64,000 nt of DNA from the NCBI GenBank assembly GCA_903839845.1, contig CAIMEA010000204.1, positions 1 through 64,000 of the forward strand, read 5' to 3'. A program made the position numbers and the translations under genes. Of this stretch, positions 24,947 through 31,749 are shown piece by piece; positions within the stretch are counted from its first letter, which is position 1, and each line of letters begins with the position of its first letter. This stretch comes from an uncultured Hyphomicrobiales bacterium (GTDB taxonomy: Bacteria > Pseudomonadota > Alphaproteobacteria > Rhizobiales > Xanthobacteraceae). The notes beneath the pieces are model-generated. The model did no database searches. It was not told the DNA's origin and saw only the letters and a program-made list of their open reading frames with translations.

Positions 24947-25591
24947 ATGGCCAAGCAACGCATCAGCTACGTTCCGCTCGACAAGATGGACGACAAAATG
25001 CGCGCCGAGATGGAGCGCTGCCAGCGCGAGGGCACGCCGCGGCCGGAAAGCTCGGCCATCCGCGCGCATGTGCCGGCGGCGTTCTGGTTCTTCGCCGACA
25101 GCTGGAACAACCTGTTCCGCAACGGCATCGCCGATCATCCGCTCAAGGAATTGTGCCGGCTTTACGTGTCGCGCTCGGTGCAATGCGAATATTGCGGCAA
25201 CCAGCGCTCGGTGAAATCGACATCGACCGGCGCGCTGATCGAGGATCACGTTCTTGACCTACTCAATTTCGAAAAGTCGACCCGCTACACCGAACGCCAG
25301 AAGGCGGCTCTGTCCTATGCCGAGGCCATCGTCTGGCATCTCAACACCGACGACGCCTTCTGGGACCGCCTGCACGCGAATTTCACCGAGGCGGAGCTGG
25401 TCGAGATCGGCTGCATGATCGGCCTGACGCTCGGCCAGCAGAGCTGGCTGCGGCTTCTCAATATCGAGCACCACCAGGTGCTGGCCGGCACCGATGCGTC
25501 GATGGCGCCGGGCTACAAGGATATGGCCGCGCTTAAGGCCACCAAGTCGGCTGAGGACTATTGGGCCAAGGCGCCGCTGCAAGTGAAATAG
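24947..25591 (+). CDS. Carboxymuconolactone decarboxylase/AhpD-like family protein
   Basis: 214-residue all-helical protein. The AhpD-like core carries LYVSRSVQCEYCGNQRSVKS with a CxxC redox pair, followed by EKSTRYTERQKAALSYAEAIV and LVEIGCMIGLTLGQQSWLRLLNI, typical of the family. Members are either alkylhydroperoxidases using the CxxC or metabolic decarboxylases without it; the intact CxxC favours a redox role. ATG 24947 follows GGGAAG. It is probably regulated by the divergent LysR gene and ends at a perfect hairpin terminator. Confidence 0.85.
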   Translation: MAKQRISYVPLDKMDDKMRAEMERCQREGTPRPESSAIRAHVPAAFWFFADSWNNLFRNGIADHPLKELCRLYVSRSVQCEYCGNQRSVKSTSTGALIEDHVLDLLNFEKSTRYTERQKAALSYAEAIVWHLNTDDAFWDRLHANFTEAELVEIGCMIGLTLGQQSWLRLLNIEHHQVLAGTDASMAPGYKDMAALKATKSAEDYWAKAPLQVK

Positions 25592-25618
25592 GCGGCCCCA
25601 AGACAGCGCCCGAAACAG

Positions 25619-25648
25619 AAAAGCCGGCCATGCATGGCCGGCTTTTTT
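25619..25648. terminator. Bidirectional terminator between convergent genes
   Basis: aagccggcca (25621-25630) and tggccggctt (25635-25644) form a perfect 10-bp stem with loop tgca, followed by T6 on the plus strand and by TTTT on the minus strand. It serves the AhpD-like gene and the small membrane protein gene. Confidence 0.88.
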
Positions 25649-25670
25649 ATTCAAAAATTCAGATCGCTTA

Positions 25671-25835
25671 TTATTTCGAAGTGCTGACTTTGGGGAGCTC
25701 GACCTTCAGGGTCGTCGACTTGCTGCCGCCCAGATTGCCGGTCGCGAACAGCAAACCGCCGCCGACGACAACCACGATAAGCGCTCCCACGAGCACCCCA
25801 AGCACGCCAATTCCGCCGCCGCTGCCTTCAGCCAT
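25671..25835 (-). CDS. Small single-span membrane protein, unknown function
   Basis: 54 residues starting MAEGSGGGIGVLGVLVGALIVVVVGGGLLFATGN, one long Gly/Val-rich membrane segment, followed by a short basic tail (SKSTTLKVELPKVSTSK). ATG 25835 has AAGGA 7 nt upstream; the longer track ORF (69 residues) starts before that ribosome site. The good ribosome site, own terminator and sensible composition support a real gene, but I recognise no family. Tiny Gly-rich single-span proteins are easy to miss in annotation. Confidence 0.6.
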   Translation of the reverse strand: MAEGSGGGIGVLGVLVGALIVVVVGGGLLFATGNLGGSKSTTLKVELPKVSTSK

Positions 25836-25917
25836 TTTACATTCCTTCGTTGGATTCATCGGAAATGTAAGTGCCAGCACCGGCAGATAGTTCCGTGGTG
25901 CCGCCGCCGCGGCAAAG

Positions 25918-25944
25918 AAAAAGGCACGCCGAAGCGCGCCTTTT
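25918..25944 (-). terminator. Intrinsic terminator of the M24 peptidase-like gene
   Basis: aaggcacgc (25921-25929) pairs with gcgcgcctt (25934-25942) with one G-U, loop cgaa; on the minus strand it is followed by TTTTT. It begins about 28 nt past the stop codon. Confidence 0.8.
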
Positions 25945-25972
25945 GTGATTTTTCAACAGTCGAGGACTGCGT

Positions 25973-27265
25973 CTAGTACTTGTTCGAGATCGGCAGTTCT
26001 TCCGCCGGGAACAGCGAGATCACCTTGCAGCCCTTGTCGGTGACCACGACTTCTTCCTCGATGCGGGCGCCGGAGAAACCATCGGCCGACGGGCAGAAGG
26101 TTTCGATGGCGAACACCATGCCTTCCTTGATCTCGGTCGGATGATCCATCGAGATGACGCGCGAGATGATCGGCCGCTCGTGCAGCGCCAGGCCGAGACC
26201 GTGCGCGAATTGCAGGCCGAAGGCCGACAGTTCGTCCGGGAAGCCGAACTCGCCGGCCTTCGGGAAGGCTTCGGCGATATGCGCGGTCGAGGCGCCGGGC
26301 TTGATGCGCATCATCGCATTGTCCAGCCATTCGCGCGCCATCTTGTAGGCATCGTGCTGCATCGGCGTCGCACGGCCGACGGCGAAGGTGCGGTAGTAGC
26401 AGGTGCGGTAGCCGACGAAGGCCTGCAGAATGTCGAAATAGGCCATGTCGCCGGGGCGGATCATGCGGTCGGTGAAGTTGTGCGGATGCGGATTGCCGCG
26501 CTCGCCGGACACCGCGTTGACCGCTTCGACGTCGTCGGAGCCGTTGCGATAGAGGAAGTCGTTGACCATGGCGACGATGTCGTTCTCGCGCACGCCCGGC
26601 CTCAGCTCCTTGTTCACGAGGTCATAGGCGCCGTCGACCATGCAGGCGGCGTGGTTCAGGAGCGCGATTTCGTCCTGCGACTTGATCTCGCGTGCTTCCA
26701 GCATGACCTGCTGACCGTCGGCGATCTTGAGGCCGGCTTTCTGCAGTTCGAACATCATCGGCGGTTCGACGATGTCGACGCCGATCGGCATGTCGGCGAC
26801 GCCGTGTTCGCGCAGGATCGAGGCGAGTTCCTCGGCGTGCTTCTTCATCAGGCCGAAGGAGGGCGCCACGGTGCCGCGCAGGCCGATCAGGCCGGCCTTG
26901 CAGTTCTGCGGGTCGAGCCACGGCGCATAGAGCTTGTGATGCACGGCGGCGGAGCCGAAGTCCCACAGGATCGGTTCGCCGGTGCGGGTCAGCAGCGCCC
27001 AGCGCGCCAGCTTGTCGCGCTCCCACTCGCCGATCTTGGTCGAGGTGAGATAGCGGATGTTGTTGACGTCGAACACCAGCAGCGCGCCAAGTTCGGACTT
27101 CTCCAGTGCCTGCTTGGCGCGGCCGAGGCGGTAGCGGTGCAGGCGGCGGAAATCGACGCGCTCCTCGAAGTCGACGCCCATGATGCCGAGCGAGGGCAGC
27201 GCGCGGCCCCAGTTGTGGCGCGGGTTGATGTCCTCGGCGCTGATCTGACGGACGGCCTTGTCCAT
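25973..27265 (-). CDS. M24-family (creatinase/Xaa-Pro aminopeptidase-fold) protein with an altered metal site
   Basis: 430 residues. An N-terminal creatinase-N-like domain (LLVFDVNNIRYLTSTKIGEW) is followed by the pita-bread domain. Comparing with the usual D-x10-D...H...E...E ligand set: the first Asp is present (AYFDILQAFVGYRTCYYRTF), but the second Asp position is Cys. His is in FAHGLGLALHERP, Glu in FAIETFCP and the last Glu in GARIEEEVVV. In creatinase, which needs no metal, the same stretch also lacks acidic ligands. So this is more likely a creatinase-, ectoine-hydrolase- or DddP-like hydrolase/lyase than a proline peptidase. ATG 27265 follows AAGGAGAG. It is monocistronic with its own terminator. 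Confidence 0.85.
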   Translation of the reverse strand: MDKAVRQISAEDINPRHNWGRALPSLGIMGVDFEERVDFRRLHRYRLGRAKQALEKSELGALLVFDVNNIRYLTSTKIGEWERDKLARWALLTRTGEPILWDFGSAAVHHKLYAPWLDPQNCKAGLIGLRGTVAPSFGLMKKHAEELASILREHGVADMPIGVDIVEPPMMFELQKAGLKIADGQQVMLEAREIKSQDEIALLNHAACMVDGAYDLVNKELRPGVRENDIVAMVNDFLYRNGSDDVEAVNAVSGERGNPHPHNFTDRMIRPGDMAYFDILQAFVGYRTCYYRTFAVGRATPMQHDAYKMAREWLDNAMMRIKPGASTAHIAEAFPKAGEFGFPDELSAFGLQFAHGLGLALHERPIISRVISMDHPTEIKEGMVFAIETFCPSADGFSGARIEEEVVVTDKGCKVISLFPAEELPISNKY

Positions 27266-27466
27266 GGGTCTCTCCTTGAAGGTTCTTGTACGGCCGGGGA
27301 TACCGGCTCCGGTTTGCAGCATTATAGGCGTTCCCGCCGGGCATTAACACGCGCGCGTCCGCCGGTCACGGGCAGATTCGCCCCGCATTTCACCCATGCG
27401 GGGCCGCGCGGCGGCGTGGGCCGCGACAGGATGAAATTTCAGCCGACAAAAAAGCGGACGCGCCTA

Positions 27467-27494
27467 TTGACTTAAGTCCTAAGATAGATATCCT
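27467..27494 (+). promoter_or_regulatory. Possible sigma70-type promoter with direct repeat TCCTA
   Basis: TTGACT (27467-27472), a 16-nt spacer and TATCCT (27489-27494) lie in the only AT-rich patch of this gap. The spacer region contains tcctaagatagatatccta, a TCCTA direct repeat that could be a protein site. It would direct transcription into the hairpin-rich segment and on to the acyl-CoA ligase gene. Sequence match only. Confidence 0.4.
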
Positions 27495-27499
27495 ATGTA

Positions 27500-27900
27500 T
27501 GTCCGATCCGCCGAGGGCGCTGTCATGAGGCGTCATGAGAAGTGGGAGAGGACGCGGTGCCCGCGGGCGGAGGGATACGCATCCTCCGCTCCCGGGCGGC
27601 GCCGGACCCCGCCCGGAGGCAATAAGACCTCCCGCGAGGAGCTCGCTGACGAGGCGAAGCAACTGCGCAAGCAGTTAGCCCTTGGAAGCGCGGCCCGGCA
27701 GCCGTAACGACACCGCGATGGAGCGCCGCGGGGCGCAGCGTCCTTCGCCAAAGGACGCGCACGCCTTTCCAGGGCGTGAATGAGATGTGGCGCCACGCGG
27801 CGCTCCGTCCCCTCGGGCTGTGGCCCGGGGGAGAAAAAGAGAAGGCGGCCTGCCCGGGGCCTCAAACAATACGGGCGATGAATCGCGCCCTCACCACTTT
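27500..27900. other. Hairpin-rich GC segment without a recognisable gene
   Basis: The 700-nt gap between the M24 gene and the ligase gene holds short ORFs in several frames on both strands, none with a credible ribosome site and family. It does hold consecutive stem-loops: gcggagg...cctccgc (about 27565-27590), gcgtcctt-cgcca-aaggacgc, cacgcc-tttcca-gggcgtg and cgggc-tgtg-gcccg. I recall similar stretches recurring in Bradyrhizobium-type genomes with spurious ORF calls ('ALHRGV...'). It could be a repeat family or a structured non-coding RNA. Confidence 0.5.
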
Positions 27901-27969
27901 GAATTATGCTGCGCTAGGCAGTTCAAGCCGTGCCCGGCATAATGGCAAAAATCCTGGGAGGACGATGCG

Positions 27970-29523
27970 ATGACAGCCGTCGAAGGGGACGCGCGGGCCT
28001 ATAATTTCGCCGCCGACGTCTTGCAGCGCAACCTCGCGGCCGGCCGCAAGGACAAGCCGGCCTATATCGATGCGCGCGGGACCTGGACCTACGGCCAGCT
28101 CGCCGACCGGGTCGCGCGCTTTTCGGCGGCTTTGCGTGGCCTCGGCGTCCGGCGTGAGGAGCGGGTGCTGATCGCGCTGACCGACACGATCGACTGGCCG
28201 ACCGCGTTTCTCGGCTGCCTCAAGGCCGGCATCATCGCCGTGCCGGTCAACACGCTGCTGACCGAGGACGACTACCGCTTCATGCTCGCCGACAGCCGCG
28301 CCAAATGCCTGGTGGTGTCGGAAGTGCTGTTTCCGAAATTCGAGAAGCTGATCGCGCAAAGCCCCGACCTCGATCACGTCGTCGTCTCCGGCGAGGTGCC
28401 GCACGGTTACCGGTTGTTCGAGGATCTCATCGGCGCCGACGAGCCGGAGCCTTACACCGCGCCGACCGTCGGTGACGACATGGCGTTCTGGCTCTACACC
28501 TCGGGCTCCACCGGCAAGCCGAAAGGCGCGGTGCATTGTCACGCCAGCCTGAAGCTGACCGCCGACCTCTATGGCACCCCGGTCGTCGGGCTGAAGGAAA
28601 CCGATGTCGTCCACTCGGTGGCGAAATTGTTCTTCGCCTATGGCCTCGGCAACGCCATGACATTTCCCTTGAGCGTCGGCGCGACGACGGTGCTCAATCC
28701 GGAACGGCCGACGCCGGATGGCGTCGCCGCGCTGCTGCGCAAGCATCCGGTCACGGTCTTCTTCGGCGTGCCGACCTTCTACGCCGCGTTCCTCAACAGT
28801 CCGAATGCGCCGGACAAATCCGAACTGAAACTGCGACGCTGCCAGTCCGCCGGCGAGGCGCTGCCCGAGGAGGTCGCCAAGAATTTCTTCGCCCGCTACG
28901 GTGTCGAAATCTCCGACGGCCTCGGCACAACGGAGATGCTGCACATCTTCCTGACCAACTGGCCGGGCACCAATAAATACGGAACGACCGGGAAATGCGT
29001 ACCCGGCTACGAGATCAAGCTTATCGGTGAAGATGGCGAGCCCGTCGCGCCGGGCGAAATGGGCGAACTGCATGTGCGCGGCCCGACCAGCGCCCTGATG
29101 TACTGGAACAACCGTGAGAAATCGCGCGATACGTTTCGCGGCGAATGGACCCGCTGCGGCGACAAATATATCGAGGATGCCGACGGCTTCTACATCTGCT
29201 GCGGCCGTGCCGACGACATGCTGAAAGTGTCGGGCATGTACGTTTCGCCCTTCGAGGTCGAGGCGGCTCTATCATCGCATCCGGATGTGCTGGAAGCCGC
29301 GGTGGTCGGCTGGAACGACGAGCAGAAACTGATCAAGCCGCGCGCCTTTGTCGTGTTGAAGCAGCCCGACAAGGCCAGCGACGCGCTGGCGCAGGTGTTG
29401 CAGGATCACGTCAAGCAAAAGCTGGCGCCGTTCAAATATCCGCGCTGGATCGAATTCCGCAATGAGCTGCCAAAAACGGCGACGGGGAAGATTCAACGCT
29501 TCAAGTTGCGCGCAGAACAATGA
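27970..29523 (+). CDS. Benzoate-CoA ligase family AMP-forming acyl-CoA synthetase
   Basis: Activates an aromatic or related carboxylate to its CoA ester with ATP. 517 residues. N-terminus YNFAADVLQRNLAAGRKDKPAYID is typical of the benzoate/4-hydroxybenzoate-CoA ligase group. FWLYTSGSTGKPKGAVHCH is the AMP-binding P-loop, KLFFAYGLGNAMTFPL the aromatic-acid ligase segment, and SDGLGTTEMLHIF the adenylate motif. YEIKLIGEDGEPV, TRCGDKYIED and PKTATGKIQRFKL (catalytic Lys) follow. ATG 27970 has GGGAGGA upstream. The next gene, an alpha/beta hydrolase, starts 2 nt after its stop, so they form an operon. Exact substrate unknown. Confidence 0.9.
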   Translation: MTAVEGDARAYNFAADVLQRNLAAGRKDKPAYIDARGTWTYGQLADRVARFSAALRGLGVRREERVLIALTDTIDWPTAFLGCLKAGIIAVPVNTLLTEDDYRFMLADSRAKCLVVSEVLFPKFEKLIAQSPDLDHVVVSGEVPHGYRLFEDLIGADEPEPYTAPTVGDDMAFWLYTSGSTGKPKGAVHCHASLKLTADLYGTPVVGLKETDVVHSVAKLFFAYGLGNAMTFPLSVGATTVLNPERPTPDGVAALLRKHPVTVFFGVPTFYAAFLNSPNAPDKSELKLRRCQSAGEALPEEVAKNFFARYGVEISDGLGTTEMLHIFLTNWPGTNKYGTTGKCVPGYEIKLIGEDGEPVAPGEMGELHVRGPTSALMYWNNREKSRDTFRGEWTRCGDKYIEDADGFYICCGRADDMLKVSGMYVSPFEVEAALSSHPDVLEAAVVGWNDEQKLIKPRAFVVLKQPDKASDALAQVLQDHVKQKLAPFKYPRWIEFRNELPKTATGKIQRFKLRAEQ

Positions 29524-29524
29524 A

Positions 29525-30310
29525 ATGAAGCTTACCGACAACGGCTTTCTCTCTATTGGATCTCAAAGCCTCGAATACCGCTTCATCGGCTCGACGCCGG
29601 ATAAAGCGCCGACTTTGGTGCTGCTGCACGAAGGCCTCGGCTGCGTTGGGCTATGGGGCGATTTTCCCGATAAGCTTGCGCAGGCGACCGGCTGCGGCGT
29701 CTTTGTCTATTCGCGCGCCGGTTACGGACAATCGTCGCCTGTGGCCTTGCCGCGCCCGCTGACCTATATGCACGACGAGGCGCGCGATGTGTTGCCGCGA
29801 TTGCTGGATGAAATCGGCTTCCGGCGCGGCCTGTTGATCGGCCACAGCGACGGCGCGTCGATCACAGCGATCTATGCTGGTACGCATCAGGATCATCGCC
29901 TCAGTGGGCTGGTGTTGATAGCGCCGCATTTCTTCACCGAAGATATGGGCATCGCCGCCATCGTCGAGGCGAGGAAGGCTTACGAGACAACGGACCTCAA
30001 ACAGAAGCTCGCGCGCTGGCACAAGGACCCCGACAACGGCTTTTACGGCTGGAACGGCGCCTGGCTCGATCCGGGATTCCGGAAATGGGATATCACCGAG
30101 CAACTCGCCTATATCCGCGTGCCGATATTGATTGTGCAGGGCGCGGACGACCAATACGGCACGGTCGCGCAGATCGAAGCGGCCGAGCGTGAGTGCTATT
30201 GCCCGGTCGAGGTTGCGCTATTGCCGGGCGTCAAGCATTCGCCGCAACGGGAAGCGCCGGATGTGACGCTGACGGCGATCGCGGATTTCGTAAAACGTGC
30301 TCTCGCATAA
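29525..30310 (+). CDS. Alpha/beta-fold hydrolase
   Basis: 261 residues. LVLLHEGLGCVGLWGDFPDKLA gives the oxyanion-hole region, LIGHSDGASITAIYAG the nucleophile elbow (GHSDG), IVQGADDQYGT the acidic residue, and LPGVKHSPQREAP the catalytic His. ATG 29525 lies 1 nt past the ligase stop, so translation is probably coupled; the track start at 29462 is inside the ligase gene. Pairing with an aromatic-acid CoA ligase suggests an esterase that frees the acid, or a thioesterase, but the substrate is inference only. Confidence 0.87.
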   Translation: MKLTDNGFLSIGSQSLEYRFIGSTPDKAPTLVLLHEGLGCVGLWGDFPDKLAQATGCGVFVYSRAGYGQSSPVALPRPLTYMHDEARDVLPRLLDEIGFRRGLLIGHSDGASITAIYAGTHQDHRLSGLVLIAPHFFTEDMGIAAIVEARKAYETTDLKQKLARWHKDPDNGFYGWNGAWLDPGFRKWDITEQLAYIRVPILIVQGADDQYGTVAQIEAAERECYCPVEVALLPGVKHSPQREAPDVTLTAIADFVKRALA

Positions 30311-30340
30311 AAAAATGGCCGGGCTCGCGGCCCGGCCATT
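30309..30340 (-). terminator. Terminator of the aminotransferase gene
   Basis: aatggccggg and cccggccatt form a perfect 10-bp stem (about 30314-30340, loop ctcgcgg). On the minus strand it is followed by T7, 20 nt past the aminotransferase stop. It overlaps the 3' end of the convergent hydrolase gene. Confidence 0.8.
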
Positions 30341-30361
30341 CGAATTTATCAGAAGCGAAAA

Positions 30362-31570
30362 TTATTCCGCCGCCTGTTTCTTGCCGCCGCCATGCGCGGT
30401 GACCAGATAATCCATCGCCGCCTGCACGCCGCCCTTCTTGATCGGCACGCCGGCGAGCTGCAGCGCCATTTCGGTACAGGAAAGACCGCCCATCAGCATG
30501 GCATCGTTGATGTCGCCGAGATGGCCGATGCGGAAATACTTGCCGGCGAAAGGACCGAAGCTGGCGCCGTAGGAGATGTTGAATGTCTCGAGCGCCAGCG
30601 CGCGGAAGGCGTCGGCATTATGACCTTCCGGCAGCATCACCGCGGTCAGTGTCGACGACTGATATTTGACGTCGCCGCACACGGTGTCGAGGCCCCAGGT
30701 CTTGACCGCGCGACGGGTGGCTTCCGCCAGCCGCTCGTGACGCGCGAACACGTTGTCGAGGCCTTCCTCGTGCAGCATCTCGATGCCGACGGCGAGGCCC
30801 TGCAGCATCTGCGTGCCGGGCGTATAGGGGAAGAAGCCGACTTTGTTCATAGCCAGCATTTCGTCCCAGGCCCAGAACGACTTGGGCAGCTTGGAGGTCT
30901 TGTTGGCTGCGATCGCCTTGTCGCTGATGGCGTTAAACGACATGCCGGGCGGCAGCATCAGGCCCTTCTGCGCGCCGCCGACCGAGACATCGACGCCCCA
31001 TTCGTCGTGGCGGTAGTCCATCGAGGCCAGAGAGGAAATCGTATCGACCATCAGCAGCGCCGGATGTCCGGCGGCGTCGATCGCCTTGCGGATGGCGGCG
31101 ATGTCGGTCTGGCAGCCGGTCGAGGTCTCGTTGTGCAGCACGCACACCGCCTTGATCTCGTGCGCCTTGTCGTCGCGCAGCCGCGCTTCGATCAGTTTCG
31201 GATCGGTGCCGACGCGCCAGTTGGTCGGGATCAGTTCGGGCACCAGCCCGAGCTTCTCGGCCATCTTCTTCCACAACGTGGCGAACTGGCCGGTCTCGAC
31301 CATCAGCACCTTGTCGCCAGGCGACAAAGTGTTGACGAGCGCGCCTTCCCAGGCGCCGGTGCCGGTCGCGGTATAGATGATCACTGGGTTGGTCGTCTTG
31401 AAAATGGTCTTGATGCCGTCGAGGCACTTTTTGGCCAGCTTGGAAAATTCCGGACCGCGATGATCGATCATCGGCGTGTCCATGGCGCGCAGGACGCGGT
31501 CGGGCACCGGCGTCGGCCCGGGAATGTGCAGGAAGTGGCGACCGGCCATACGTGAGGAATTCTGAGCCAT
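30362..31570 (-). CDS. Serine-glyoxylate/alanine-glyoxylate-type aminotransferase (class V)
   Basis: 402-residue PLP enzyme. LHIPGPTPVPDRVLRAMDTPMIDHRGPEF is the classic N-terminus of serine-glyoxylate aminotransferases. IYTATGTGAWEGALVNTLSPGD binds the cofactor phosphate region, HNETSTGCQTDIAAI and MVDTISSLASMDYRHDEWGVDVSVGGAQKGLMLPPGM contain the PLP Asp and Lys, and YFRIGHLGD holds the carboxylate-binding Arg. ATG 31570 follows AGGAG at about 10 nt. It is divergent from a large FAD/Fe-S 2-hydroxyacid dehydrogenase. Together they could link glycolate or hydroxyacid oxidation to glyoxylate amination, though no complete serine cycle is visible. Confidence 0.9.
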   Translation of the reverse strand: MAQNSSRMAGRHFLHIPGPTPVPDRVLRAMDTPMIDHRGPEFSKLAKKCLDGIKTIFKTTNPVIIYTATGTGAWEGALVNTLSPGDKVLMVETGQFATLWKKMAEKLGLVPELIPTNWRVGTDPKLIEARLRDDKAHEIKAVCVLHNETSTGCQTDIAAIRKAIDAAGHPALLMVDTISSLASMDYRHDEWGVDVSVGGAQKGLMLPPGMSFNAISDKAIAANKTSKLPKSFWAWDEMLAMNKVGFFPYTPGTQMLQGLAVGIEMLHEEGLDNVFARHERLAEATRRAVKTWGLDTVCGDVKYQSSTLTAVMLPEGHNADAFRALALETFNISYGASFGPFAGKYFRIGHLGDINDAMLMGGLSCTEMALQLAGVPIKKGGVQAAMDYLVTAHGGGKKQAAE

Positions 31571-31749
31571 GGGAAATCCGCTCCTAAAACGGCAGCTTTT
31601 GTCGAGAATGTGTGGGCGTAAAGTCCACGGCCCGTCCCGGCTGGGGAGCGGTGCTTGTGGCGTTGAACTATGAATGCAACATTGCGGTCAAGCGGTTTTC
31701 CGCAATCGGCTCATGCAATAAACCCATACACAATGCGAGGATCGGCGGT

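Noticed and set aside
27495-27707. 70-residue ORF with helix-like 'TSREELADEAKQLRKQLA'
   Set aside because: No convincing ribosome site, overlaps hairpins and competes with several similar ORFs on both strands; coding not supported, though not excluded.
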